DNA of 64,000 nt. Source: Bog-473 sp963719485. Its GTDB lineage: Bacteria > Actinomycetota > Acidimicrobiia > Acidimicrobiales > RAAP-2. The stretch lies in NCBI GenBank assembly GCA_963719485.1, contig OY970387.1:3162001-3226000 (forward strand). The letters run 5' to 3'. Position numbers and translations under genes: made by a program. Every line of letters begins with the position of its first letter. The first letter of the stretch is position 1. Of the stretch, positions 44,525 to 53,933 are shown one piece after another. The notes under the pieces are model-generated. The model saw only the letters and a program-made list of their open reading frames with translations, was not told the DNA's origin and did no database searches.

Positions 44525-45703
44525 GTGGGCACGCGTCCCGACGAGGTTGCACCCGCCGGGGGCGAGCCGATCACGACGGCGGGCGTTGCCGCCCCGGCTA
44601 CCTCGCCTTCGGCCCAGGATCGTCGGCGTGCGAGGCGCGTGCTGCGCAAGGTATGGCCGGCGACGCGCGTCGTCATCGGCTTCGGCCTTGTCGGGGTCGC
44701 GGTGTGGGTGCTCTCCTCGAAGAGCTCGGAGCTCAGTGGCTTCAGCACCATTTTCCGGAACTTCGACTGGTGGTGGGTCGCGCCGGCGGTGGTGGCCGAG
44801 ATCGCCTCCTATTTCTGCTTCGCCGCCATGCAGTTCGAGCTCCTCAACGCGGGCCACCTGCGCGCGCCCTGGACGCCACTGGTCAAGCTGACGTTCGCGT
44901 CGCAGGCGATCACCAACTCGCTGCCCATCGGCAACGCGGTCGCCTCGGTCTACGGCTTCCGCTGGTTCCGGCGCTTCGGCGCCGACAACACGCTGGCCGT
45001 GTGGGCCCTCGCCGGCACGCTGGTCGCCGCGGTCGTGAGCCTGTCGCTGGTCGCCATCGTCGGGTTGGGCGTGGCGACGCAGGAAGGGGCCTCCCTCGAT
45101 CTCGTGCCCGTCCTCATCGGCACGTTCGTCGTCACGCTCGGCATCGGGTCGCTCTTCGTCTACGAGCGCCCGCTCCACGCGGTGTTGTACTGGGCCCTCA
45201 AGGTTTCGGTGGCCGTCACCGGAAGGCCCCGGGGCGACACCGTGGCCCTCATCGGGCGCATCACCGCCTGGATGACGGCCGTGCGCCTCGACTGGGGCCA
45301 GATCGGGCGCATTGTCACGTGGGGCGCGATCAACTGGATCCTCGACTGCGCCTGCTTCGCCATGATGTTCCTTGCCCTCGACGTGCCCATCCCGTGGAAG
45401 GGCCTCCTGCTCGCGTACGGCGCCGGCCAGCTGGCCGCCTCGCTGCCCATCACGCCCGGGGGTCTCGGCGTCGTGGAGGGCTCCATCACGGTGGCACTGG
45501 TGGCCTTCGGTGGACCGGAGGCGAGCACGGCCTACGCGGTGTTGCTCTACCGGCTGATCAGCTTCTGGATGATCCTGGTGCTGGGGTGGCTCTTCATCGG
45601 CCAGCTCGCCCTGCAGGTCCGCCGCGGGCGCTGGAGCCGCCAGGCCCTCGCCAGCGAGGTCGAGGCCGGGCCCGACGCCTACGGCCCGGCGGTGGCCGAA
45701 TGA
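44525..45703 (+). CDS. YbhN/UPF0104-family membrane protein
   Basis: 392 residues from a GTG. About eight membrane segments; ITNSLPIGNAVASVYGFRWFRRFG and GQLAASLPITPGGLGVVEGSITVALVAFG are the two conserved blocks of the flippase-like lysylphosphatidylglycerol synthase TM family. It may move a lipid or lipid-linked sugar, since the aminoacyl transfer domain is absent. Overlaps the next gene by ATGA. Confidence 0.85.
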   Translation: MGTRPDEVAPAGGEPITTAGVAAPATSPSAQDRRRARRVLRKVWPATRVVIGFGLVGVAVWVLSSKSSELSGFSTIFRNFDWWWVAPAVVAEIASYFCFAAMQFELLNAGHLRAPWTPLVKLTFASQAITNSLPIGNAVASVYGFRWFRRFGADNTLAVWALAGTLVAAVVSLSLVAIVGLGVATQEGASLDLVPVLIGTFVVTLGIGSLFVYERPLHAVLYWALKVSVAVTGRPRGDTVALIGRITAWMTAVRLDWGQIGRIVTWGAINWILDCACFAMMFLALDVPIPWKGLLLAYGAGQLAASLPITPGGLGVVEGSITVALVAFGGPEASTAYAVLLYRLISFWMILVLGWLFIGQLALQVRRGRWSRQALASEVEAGPDAYGPAVAE

Positions 45704-46122
45704 ACCGGTTCCGGACCCGGGCCGTGGGGTTGGTCGCAGGGCTGGTCCTGGGGGCGTCGCTGCTCGCATCGTGCTCGTCCGCCCGCAGCGACCTCGGCAC
45801 GACCGACGAGTCCTGCTATCTGGCCCTGCCGACGGCGGCCAAGGCTGTCGGCGGCCACGGCCACCTGCAGGGCATCCGCAAGTACACCTTCGGCAGCCTC
45901 CGCGGGATGTCGCTCTACGGCGAGCTGGCCCATGACGTGAGCAAGAAGCAGGCGGTCTGCCTGGCCGGCTACACGGGCCACTTCACCGCGGCGACGGTCT
46001 CCAAGCCGCTCGGTCGGAGCTCCGGCGCGCTGGCGGTCGCCGTGGTGACGACGCCGGGCAACCGGCTGCTGGGGACCCTCATCATCGCCAAGCTCCCCGT
46101 GCGGTTCCAGCACCTCTTCTGA
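45700..46122 (+). CDS. small lipoprotein
   Basis: 140 residues from ATG 45700, overlapping the previous stop. Signal peptide ending in LLASCSS with a lipobox Cys, then DESCYLALPTAAKAVGGHGHL and QAVCLAGYTGHF, suggesting one disulfide. Exposed on the outer face of the membrane; function unknown. Co-expressed with the YbhN-type protein. Confidence 0.65.
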   Translation: MNRFRTRAVGLVAGLVLGASLLASCSSARSDLGTTDESCYLALPTAAKAVGGHGHLQGIRKYTFGSLRGMSLYGELAHDVSKKQAVCLAGYTGHFTAATVSKPLGRSSGALAVAVVTTPGNRLLGTLIIAKLPVRFQHLF

Positions 46123-46126
46123 CAAC

Positions 46127-46148
46127 GCCGGCACGATGCCGGCACGAT
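46127..46148. repeat. tandem repeat GCCGGCACGAT x2
   Basis: Two perfect 11-base copies directly after the lipoprotein stop; they can also fold on TGCCGGCA. Confidence 0.6.
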
Positions 46149-46227
46149 TGGAGGGGCCCGCGTTCCGCCCGGTCCGAGGTGTACCTGACCCTCGCGACGA
46201 CCACGCTGCACCGTATATTGGGCCGCC

Positions 46228-48535
46228 GTGGCGGCTCACCGGGTGAAGGTAGCGGCCCGCGGAGGCAAGGCAGACGTGCTGTCGCCTGATTCTCTGGCGG
46301 TTTCGCTCGTGGTCGTGGCGGCCGCCATCGGTGGCGCGCTGGCCGGCGCCCACCCCTCGGGGACACCGGTGCTCGATGAGATCTACGCCGCGCTGTTCGC
46401 GGCCGCCGTGACATGGGCCGCTTCCCGCGCCCCCCGGGGGACGCTGCTGTGGCTGGGCGTGTTGGCCGTGGTCATGAGCCGGCGCTGGCTCTTCGTCCCT
46501 GCGCTCGCCACGCTGTTGCTCGCCTTCGCGGGCGTCTGGCCGCGCCGGCCCGAACGCGCTCCTCGGCGCGCTCACCGGCGCGCTCGGCGTGCAGGTCGTG
46601 CTTCGTTGGCCCTCGGTGGGCTTCCATGGAGCCACCGCGCTGGTCGCCCTGGCGGCGACCGGACCGTGCCTGGTGACGGCCGTGCGCACCCTGTCGGCGC
46701 CGGCCCGGCGCCGGGTGCGCTGGTGTGCGTTCGGTCTGATCGCGTTGGCCGTCGTCGTGTCCATCCCGGCCGCCCTGGCCGCCTACTCGGCGCACTCCGA
46801 GGTCAGCTCGGGGATCGCCCAGGCGGAGGGCGCCCTGGCGTCGATCGGCAACGGTGGGACCGAATCGGGCACGGCGCAGCTCAGGGTGGCGAACGCCGAC
46901 TTCGCATCCGCCGCGAGCCGCACGGACAGCTGGTGGACGGCCGGAGCCCGGCTCGTGCCGGTGGTGGCCCAGCAGCGCCAGGCCGTCGCCACGGCCTCGA
47001 CCGTGGCCCGGGACGTGACCGCCGTCGCTGCGAACCAGGCGGCCGGTATCCACTACTCGCAGCTCCGCTACTCCGACGGGCACTTCGACCTGGCCCGGGT
47101 CACCGCCCTCACCGGGCCGATCAACGTGGTCGACAGCCAGCTGACGGGCGCAACGGCACAGCTCCGGACTCTGCAGTCCGGGTGGCTCCTCCAGCCGGTG
47201 CAGTCTCGCTTGGGACAGCTGGACACCCAGGTCACCCGGGCCCAGGCAAGCGCCTCGCTGGCCGCGCAGCTGGTGAAGGTCGCGCCCTCCCTCCTCGGGG
47301 GCGACGGCGTCCACCACTACTTCGTCGCCTTCATGACGCCCGCCGAGAGCCGCGGCCTGGACGGCTTGATCGCTTCCTACGGCGAGCTCACGGCCGACCA
47401 GGGTCATCTCACATTGACCCGGTCGGGTGACATCTCGCAGTTGAACAGCCTGCTGCCCCCGGGCGGTGGCCACCTGACCGGGCCCCCCGACTACCTGGCC
47501 CGCTACGGCGCCTTCGTCCCCCAGGACCGATTCCAGGACTTGAGCTACGCCCCCGACCTGCCGACAGTGTCCGACGTCATTCAGCAGCTCTACCCACAGG
47601 CGGGCGGTGGGCCCATCGACGGCGTGCTGACGCTCGACCCCTACGGGCTGGCGAGCTTGATCGCCCTCACCGGGCCGATCGACGTGCCGGGACTGGGCCA
47701 GTTGACTTCGGCCAATGCGGCCAGCGAGCTGATCAAGGACCAGTACGCCACGTTCGCACCCAGCCAGCAGACCCAGGTGCACGACTACTTGCAAGATGCC
47801 CTCAGAATCGAGTTCGACCAGCTGACCAGTGGGTCGCTGCCCGGCCCCCGCGCGCTGTCCGAGGCACTGGACGCGGCGGTCCGTCAGGGGCGCATCGGCT
47901 TCTGGAGCTTCGACAAGTCGGATCAGCCCGTGCTCCGCCGCCTCGGCCTGGCCGGCGCCTTTCCGGCCGCGAACGGCCACGATGTGTTGGCAGTGACCAC
48001 ACAGAACGCGGCGAACAACAAGGTCGACGCGTACCTGCAACGTTCGATCTCCGATGCGGTCAACTACGACCCGGCGAACGGGGCGGTGACGTCCAAGGTC
48101 ACGATCACGCTGCACAACGGGGCCTCCGCCCTCCTCCCGAGCGAGGTGATCGGCAGCTTCACCGGCAGCGGACTTCCACCTGGGACCAATCGGACGTGGC
48201 TCACGCTCTACAGCCCGCTCGGGCTGCACGAAGCCACCGTCGGGAGCCTGCAGCAAGGGGTGACCGACGTCGCCGAGTTGGGCGTCCACGCGTACAGCGA
48301 GTATGTCGACATCCCTCCGGGGGCCAGCGTCACGCTGACTTTCGACCTCGCCGGGGTCACGACGCCAGGCACGGGATACAGGCTCACCGTGCGCAACCAG
48401 CCCATGGTGCTGGCCGACCACGACACCGTGCGGGTCGAACCGGCTCCCGGGTGGGGGGTCACGGGTCCCGCGACATGGCTCCCCGGCGATGACGGCACGG
48501 TTGGGCACACATTCCGGTTGCACGGGAACGGCTGA
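46228..48535 (+). CDS. DUF4012-family envelope protein, frameshifted near the start
   Basis: About 768 residues if read through. The first 105 codons (GTG 46228) encode membrane helices (LAVSLVVVAAAIGGALAGA, GTLLWLGVLAVVMSRRWLFVPALATLLLAFAGVWP). The main part, in another frame, goes on with ALLGALTGALGVQVVLRWPS, another helix pair and a large extracellular DUF4012 domain (FMTPAESRGLDGLIASYGEL, GVLTLDPYGLASLIALTGPI, GPRALSEALDAAVRQGRIGF). The shift of one base lies at about 46538-46549. If the first frame is unrelated, the protein would start near GTG 46589. DUF4012 proteins commonly sit in actinobacterial polysaccharide loci. Confidence 0.78.
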
Positions 48536-48693
48536 GCGCCATGGCGTTCTCAGCTCGCTCAGAACAACGGAGTCACAACAGGATTGACCAGGCACGCCGG
48601 ACCGATCATCAAGTGGACAGTGACTTAAGTACCTAGTGTCCCGGGACCAATACGTGTTACTTTTGTGACCTCAACCAATCAGGAGGGCACCTG

Positions 48694-49017
48694 ATGATGC
48701 GGACGGCGGTAAAATTGTGGACCGGATTGTTGGTCCTTTGCGCGACGATGTTCATGGGCGTGGTCCTGCTCGTCGCGGGGCCGGCAGGAGCGGCGCCGAC
48801 GACGGCGCCCTACGGACCCGTGACCTCACCTGCTTCCGTCACACCCGTGACGGCCGCTCCGGTGACGGCACCGGCAGCGGCCCCGGTCACCTCCCCAGCT
48901 CTGGCCTTCACCGGTGCTGATCTGGCGATCATGTTCACCTTTGGCGCTGTCGCCATCGGAGTCGGCGGCACGCTCGTTCTGGTGAGCCGCCGCCGGCGTT
49001 CCGACAACTTGGCGTAG
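48694..49017 (+). CDS. sortase-anchored small surface protein (LAFTG motif)
   Basis: 107 residues, two ATGs with AGGAGGG just upstream. Signal peptide (LLVLCATMFMGVVLLVAGPAGA), a Pro/Thr/Val repeat (PVTSPASVTPVTAAPVTAP), then LAFTG, a hydrophobic helix and RRRR tail: a full cell-wall sorting signal. LAxTG is the form used by class E sortases of actinobacteria. The sortase itself is not in the window. The Pro/Thr stretch could be a glycosylated stalk. Confidence 0.78.
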   Translation: MMRTAVKLWTGLLVLCATMFMGVVLLVAGPAGAAPTTAPYGPVTSPASVTPVTAAPVTAPAAAPVTSPALAFTGADLAIMFTFGAVAIGVGGTLVLVSRRRRSDNLA

Positions 49018-49043
49018 TACCGGCGTTCTAACAACTTGGCGTA
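48994..49043. repeat. near-perfect 23-base duplication at the gene end
   Basis: 48994-49016 (the last codons of the LAFTG protein gene) recurs at 49021-49043 with two mismatches, the shared end being AACAACTTGGCGTA or GACAACTTGGCGTA. The second copy supplies the DNA just before the next ribosome-binding site. Confidence 0.75.
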
Positions 49044-49064
49044 AGGAGAGGTTGGCGGTTGGAT

Positions 49065-49643
49065 ATGGACGACACGAACGTTGTAGAGACAGTGAAGGGG
49101 CACGTCAGTCGGCGAGCTGTGATCGCCGGTGGCGCTGTCGGGGCGGCGGCCTTCTGGACCGTCCCGTTCATCGACAGCTTGACGCAGCGCGCGGCCGCCG
49201 GTTCGGTACCGGGCGTCTGTACCGCGTCTCCCATATCTTGGGGATACATTTTCTGGGAGAAGGGCGGCCAGGTGTTCGTCACTGGATTCCAGAAGACGGG
49301 TGGCGGGTGCGGCAGTAACGGCGCCAACCCGCACGGAGCGTTCACCACGCCGGCATCGGGAGCGGGAAGCTGCTCGACCGGGGTTTTTTCCATTGACGGT
49401 TTCTCTGGTAGCCCGAGCACCAGTGACTTCGGCTTCACCGGGGTCTCCGGAGTAGCTGACGGTCATCCGACAGCAATTGACGACTCCACCACCGCTTGCA
49501 GCTACTTCAACGACAACGGAACCACGATCACCGTGACTTCGACAGGAGTGGCTGCGAACGTGACCCTGCTCGGTGGCATCGGCTTTGGCGCCGGCAAGCT
49601 GTTCTCCATGTGTCAGGTGGGGAGTTGCCCCGAAACGCCGTGA
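49065..49643 (+). CDS. Tat-exported secreted protein
   Basis: 192 residues from ATG 49065; a TTG at 49059 is better spaced from AAGGAGAGG and is an alternative. Twin-arginine signal SRRAVIAGGAVGAAAFWTVP, then a beta-rich domain with six or so Cys (GVCTASPISWGYIFWEKGGQV, TACSYFNDN, SMCQVGSCPETP). The Tat route implies folding or cofactor binding before export. No family recognised. Downstream of the sortase substrate, probably the same transcript. Confidence 0.72.
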   Translation: MDDTNVVETVKGHVSRRAVIAGGAVGAAAFWTVPFIDSLTQRAAAGSVPGVCTASPISWGYIFWEKGGQVFVTGFQKTGGGCGSNGANPHGAFTTPASGAGSCSTGVFSIDGFSGSPSTSDFGFTGVSGVADGHPTAIDDSTTACSYFNDNGTTITVTSTGVAANVTLLGGIGFGAGKLFSMCQVGSCPETP

Positions 49644-49661
49644 ACTGACGCTTGTCAGCCT

Positions 49662-49686
49662 CGGCTCAGTCGATCTGCCTGAGCCG
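49662..49686 (+). terminator. hairpin after the Tat protein gene
   Basis: CGGCTCAG and CTGAGCCG form an 8-base stem with a 9-base loop, 19 bases past the stop. No T-run. Confidence 0.4.
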
Positions 49687-50282
49687 TTGGGGAGTCTGGG
49701 CGACACGCCAACACAACCCGAAGTGGGTAGCGCGCTGACACATGCCGGCTACGCCAGCGTCCTCATTCGCGCCGTTACCCGTCCCCACCTACAGCAACAG
49801 CGACGTCGCTTCGGCTTCGGTGTCGACATGTGGCGTACTTCTCCGTAGTCGGGGCATCTCATCTCATCCCGTTGGTACAAACGGGAACCGCTCTCTGCGC
49901 CCTGACGATCATCGGCCCTCTCACGCCACGCCCCGGGGCAACGCTTTGAGCGGCCGGGAGACGCTTATGAGGCAATCGGAGTAGCGGAAATCGACAATAC
50001 AGGCGCAACAACGCAGTCAATCCGGTGACAACGGGGTGACAACAAGTAGGGCCGCAACTCGCGATTAGTGACGAACGGATCTATGGCGCCTGGCAGGGGT
50101 TTGTCACCATTGGTTGTGGAGTGGCTTTGTCCTGGGAGACGCCTGGGGCATCCCAAGGCAACGGACGTGACCGTTGGGTACCATAAGGGGCCCGAACTGC
50201 TGTTTGGGAAATTGGCGAAGAATTGGGTGGTGGGCGTGAGCGACGCCAGGCGGTATCAGACAAGTTCAGTCGCAGTTCCCTC
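49687..50282. other. 600-base region before the glycan cluster
   Basis: Open frames here have poor composition and no start signals. It presumably contains the promoter of the pgl-like operon; no convincing boxes picked. Confidence 0.45.
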
Positions 50283-52148
50283 ATGGGTTGCAGGATGGTG
50301 AGCCGGCATCGGCAATCCGTCCTGGCCGCCGCCGACGCCGTGGCCTGGATCGGATGCCTTACCATCGCCACGCTCTTGCGCTACGGGTTCAACCTGACGC
50401 GGTCGATCACGTTCGGTCTGTTGCTGATCGTTGCTGCGGCCGTGGCGCTGCAGCTGGCCATCGGCAACGCCACGCAGCTGTACCGGGCGCGCTGGCGGGT
50501 GGGCAGTTTCGAGGAGACCCTGTGCCTGGCGACCACCATGCTGTCGGTGACGGTGATCATCACGGTGTTCAGTGTCGTGTCGCCGCGGCACGTGTTGCCG
50601 GTCAGCGCGACCGTGGGCGGGGGAGCCCTCGCCCTGTTGGTGGCATCGGGATTGCGGGTGGGGTGGCGGCTCAACGGCGAGCGTCTGCTCCGTCATCCCC
50701 ATTCGACCGAGCGGGCGATCATCTTCGGCGCCGGCGAGGCGGGGGTGCAGCTCGTTCAGGCCCTGCTGGCCGACCCGTCGAACGGGTACCTGCCGGTGGC
50801 CGTGCTCGACGACGACCCGGCGAAGCGCAACCTCCGCCTGCGGCATCTCAAGGTGGCGGGCACCCGCGAGAACCTGGCCGCGGTGGCCGCTGAGCAGCGA
50901 GCCGATTCGGTGATCATTGCCATCCCGAGCGCCGATTCCCGGCTGGTGCGTCACATCACTGATCTGGCCACGTCGGCCGGGCTCGCCACCAGGGTCCTGC
51001 CGACGGTGTCGCAGATGCTGTCCTCATCGGTCCACACCGCGGATATCCGCCCGGTCACCCCCGAGGACCTGCTCGGGCGCCGGGTCATCCGGACGGAGGT
51101 CGACTTGGTGGGCGGCTACCTGACCGGTAAGCGGGTGCTCGTCACCGGCGCGGGCGGCTCCATCGGATCAGAATTGTGCCGCCAGATTCAGCGGTACGAG
51201 CCTTCCTCGTTGATCATGCTCGACCACGACGAGTGCGGGTTGCACAATGTCCAGCTCTCGATGCAGGGGCGGGCCATGCTCACCGACCGCGAGATCGCCC
51301 TGTGCGACATCAGAGACGAATCGGCCGTCGCCCGTATCTTCGCCGAGCACCATCCGCAGGTGGTGTTCCATGCAGCCGCGCTCAAGCATTTGCCGCTCCT
51401 CGAGATGTGGCCGGACGAGGCCGTCAAGACCAACGTCGTGGGCACGGAGCTCATCCTCGAAGCGTCGAACGCCTGGGACGTCGAGCGCTTCGTCAACATC
51501 TCGACCGACAAGGCGGTGAACCCGATCAGCGTGCTCGGCTACACGAAACGCCTCGGCGAGCAGCTGACGGCGGGGATGGCCGAAGAATCGGACGGCATCT
51601 ACTTGAGTGTGCGCTTCGGCAACGTCCTGGGTAGCCGGGGGTCCGTCCTGACGACCTTCCGGGCCCAGATTGACGACGGGGGACCGGTGACCGTTACCCA
51701 CCCCAACGTGACCCGCTATTTCATGACGGTCGAGGAAGCAGTGGAGTTGGTGATCCAGGCGGGGGCAGTGGGACGTGACGGCGAGGTCCTGGTGCTCGAT
51801 ATGGGCGAGCCGGTCGGCATCAGAGAGGTCGCCTCGCAGATGATCGCCGCCTCAGGTCGGCCGATCGAGATCATCTACACGGGGTTGCGGCCGGGCGAGA
51901 AGATCACCGAGGAACTTTTCGACGACAGCGACGTGGCCAGCGAGCGCCGGGCACACCCGCGGATCGCGGCCGTGACGGTCGCCTCCAGGCGGCCCGACCA
52001 GCTGGGAGACCTTCTCCAGGTGCGTTCCGCCATCGCGATACGGACCCGCCTGGCCGAGCTGTGCCGGCGACAATCTCACCCGCCCGTCGAGGAGGCCGTA
52101 CTGGTCGACGAGCGGAGAGATATCGTCGAACATGCCGTCGGCCTGTGA
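50283..52148 (+). CDS. UDP-sugar 4,6-dehydratase, PglF/CapD-like
   Basis: About 621 residues; starts at 50283, 50295 or 50298 are all possible. Four N-terminal membrane helices, a first Rossmann domain (AIIFGAGEAGVQLVQALL), then the catalytic SDR domain with VLVTGAGGSIGSELCRQI, HAAALKHLPLLE, STDKAVNP and SVRFGNVLGSRGSV. It is the long membrane-bound form (PglF, WbpM, CapD) that makes a 4-keto-6-deoxy sugar from UDP-GlcNAc. The usual catalytic Tyr is Met or Lys in this family, matching here. First of a four-gene bacillosamine-like set. Confidence 0.92.
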   Translation: MGCRMVSRHRQSVLAAADAVAWIGCLTIATLLRYGFNLTRSITFGLLLIVAAAVALQLAIGNATQLYRARWRVGSFEETLCLATTMLSVTVIITVFSVVSPRHVLPVSATVGGGALALLVASGLRVGWRLNGERLLRHPHSTERAIIFGAGEAGVQLVQALLADPSNGYLPVAVLDDDPAKRNLRLRHLKVAGTRENLAAVAAEQRADSVIIAIPSADSRLVRHITDLATSAGLATRVLPTVSQMLSSSVHTADIRPVTPEDLLGRRVIRTEVDLVGGYLTGKRVLVTGAGGSIGSELCRQIQRYEPSSLIMLDHDECGLHNVQLSMQGRAMLTDREIALCDIRDESAVARIFAEHHPQVVFHAAALKHLPLLEMWPDEAVKTNVVGTELILEASNAWDVERFVNISTDKAVNPISVLGYTKRLGEQLTAGMAEESDGIYLSVRFGNVLGSRGSVLTTFRAQIDDGGPVTVTHPNVTRYFMTVEEAVELVIQAGAVGRDGEVLVLDMGEPVGIREVASQMIAASGRPIEIIYTGLRPGEKITEELFDDSDVASERRAHPRIAAVTVASRRPDQLGDLLQVRSAIAIRTRLAELCRRQSHPPVEEAVLVDERRDIVEHAVGL

Positions 52149-52797
52149 CCTCGTCATCCTGGGCGCCGGTGGCATGGGTCAAGAGGTGGCCGACATCGTT
52201 CGGGCCTCGTCATCCGACGGCAGCCGCTGGAGTCTGATCGGGTTCATCGACGACGACAGCTCGCTGCACGGCCTCGAAGTGCTCGGGCTGCCGGTGCTCG
52301 GTGATCATCGTTGGTTGTCGGGCCGCCGGGCCGCCGTCGCCATCGGAGTGGGCGCGCCGGCGGCGCGCCGCCGGGCCTGGTCCGCGGCGCAATCGGTCGG
52401 GGCCATCGAAGCACCGGCTCTCGTCCACCCTGCGGCTTACCTGGGAATGGGTGTCGAGCTGGGCGAGGGAACGGTGGTGGGCGCCCACGCCACCATGACG
52501 GCCGACGTGGTGGTCGGTCGGTTCGGCATCGTCAACGTCGGCGCCACCGTGAGCCACAACGCGCGCCTGGGCGACTTCGCGACAGTCGCACCCGGTGCAC
52601 ATCTGGCGGGCAACGTCCGGCTGGGTGAGGGGGCCGACGTCGGCATCGGTGCCTCGGTGACGCAGGGGAACACCATTGGTGCCTGGGCCATCGTCGGCGC
52701 CGGCACCGTGGTGATCGGTGACGTTGCGGCGGACACCACCGTTGTCGGTTGCCCGGCTCGCGTCGTGGAGACACGCCAGGCGGGATGGCAGGGGTGA
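52132..52797 (+). CDS. sugar N-acetyltransferase, PglD-like
   Basis: 221 residues, overlapping the dehydratase end by 17 bases. An N-terminal nucleotide-sugar-binding fold (LVILGAGGMGQEVADIV) and a C-terminal left-handed beta-helix of hexapeptide repeats (HPAAYLGMGVELGEGTVVGAHATM onward), with the catalytic His in VSHNARLGD. This is the PglD/NeuD layout. It would acetylate the 4-amino group made by the following aminotransferase. Confidence 0.92.
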   Translation: MPSACDLVILGAGGMGQEVADIVRASSSDGSRWSLIGFIDDDSSLHGLEVLGLPVLGDHRWLSGRRAAVAIGVGAPAARRRAWSAAQSVGAIEAPALVHPAAYLGMGVELGEGTVVGAHATMTADVVVGRFGIVNVGATVSHNARLGDFATVAPGAHLAGNVRLGEGADVGIGASVTQGNTIGAWAIVGAGTVVIGDVAADTTVVGCPARVVETRQAGWQG

Positions 52798-53933
52798 GCG
52801 CCGGGTACACCCAGTGGCGCATCGGCCTCGCCCGTCCCGACGTGGGCGAGGAAGAGATTGAGGCGGTGTCCCGAGTGCTGCGCACCCCGATCCTCACCAA
52901 CGGGGCTGAGACGGCCGGTTTCGAGCGGGAGTTCGCCGACCTCCATCGGGCGGAACACGGGGTGGCCTTCGCCAACGGGACCGTCGCACTGGTCGCGCTC
53001 TTCGCCGCCTTGGACATCGGGCCGGGTGACGAGGTCATCGTGCCGTCCCTGACCTTCGTGTCGTCGGCCACCTCCATCGTCTACGCAGGCGCCACACCGG
53101 TCTTCGCCGACGTCGACCCCGACACGTTCAACCTGGACCCGGCCGATGTGGCCCGCCGACTGGGTCCGCGGGTCAAGGGCATCATGGCCGTGCACTACGG
53201 GGGCCAGCCCGCCGACCTGGCCGAGCTCTCGGCCTTGGCCGCCGATGCCGGCGTGGTGCTCCTGGAGGACGCGGCGGAGGCCCACGGCGCCCGCTACCGG
53301 GGCCGCCACGTGGGGACGTGGGGCGCCGCAGGCATGTTCAGCTTCACTCCCACCAAGAACATCACCACCGGCGAGGGGGGGATGGTCATCACCGGCGACG
53401 GGGACCTGGCCCGGCGACTGCGCCTGCTGCGCAACCACGGCCAGACCTCGCCCTACGAGCACGCGATCCTGGGCTGTAATTGGCGATTGTCCGAGATGCA
53501 GGCGGCCATGGGCCGGGCTCAGACGGCCAAGCTCGAGGTCATCCTCGCCCGCAAGCGCACCCTTGCTGCCGACCTCGATCGGCGCCTCGATCCGGTAGCC
53601 GGCGTGCAGGCGCCGGTCGTGCGAGGCGACCGGGACCACGTGCACATGCTCTACACGGTGACGCTGGCCACCGCCGACCCTGCCCGGCGGGATGCTGTGA
53701 TCAATGACCTGGCGCAGCAGGGGATCGAATCCCGGGTGTACTTCCCCCCGGTCCACCGCCAGCCCGTCTTCGGGGGCCAACCAGCGGATGTGCCGGTGAC
53801 CGACGACCTGGCGGGACGAATTCTCTCCCTGCCGATCCACTCCCGCCTGACCCACGAGGAGGTGGCTGACGTGGCAGCCGGTTTGGCGGCAGCAATCGAA
53901 CACACCGCCGCCTCCCCCGCGCCGGCATGGTGA
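52785..53933 (+). CDS. PLP aminotransferase, PglE-like (DegT/DnrJ/EryC1)
   Basis: 382 residues from ATG 52785 (GTG 52794, overlapping the previous stop, is an alternative). ANGTVALVALFAALDIGPGDEVIVPSLTF, LLEDAAEAHGARYRGRHVG and the PLP lysine in FTPTKNITTGEGGM are family hallmarks. It converts the 4-keto sugar to a 4-amino sugar with glutamate. Overlaps the next gene. Confidence 0.93.
   Translation: MAGVSAGYTQWRIGLARPDVGEEEIEAVSRVLRTPILTNGAETAGFEREFADLHRAEHGVAFANGTVALVALFAALDIGPGDEVIVPSLTFVSSATSIVYAGATPVFADVDPDTFNLDPADVARRLGPRVKGIMAVHYGGQPADLAELSALAADAGVVLLEDAAEAHGARYRGRHVGTWGAAGMFSFTPTKNITTGEGGMVITGDGDLARRLRLLRNHGQTSPYEHAILGCNWRLSEMQAAMGRAQTAKLEVILARKRTLAADLDRRLDPVAGVQAPVVRGDRDHVHMLYTVTLATADPARRDAVINDLAQQGIESRVYFPPVHRQPVFGGQPADVPVTDDLAGRILSLPIHSRLTHEEVADVAAGLAAAIEHTAASPAPAW

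Noticed and set aside
46472..48595. 707-codon minus-strand frame opposite the DUF4012 gene
   Set aside because: Antisense shadow; no recognisable domain, while the plus strand has a clear family.
53715..53740. tRNA-like T-arm string GATCGAATCCCGG
   Set aside because: Lies inside the aminotransferase gene in frame and no cloverleaf can be built around it.
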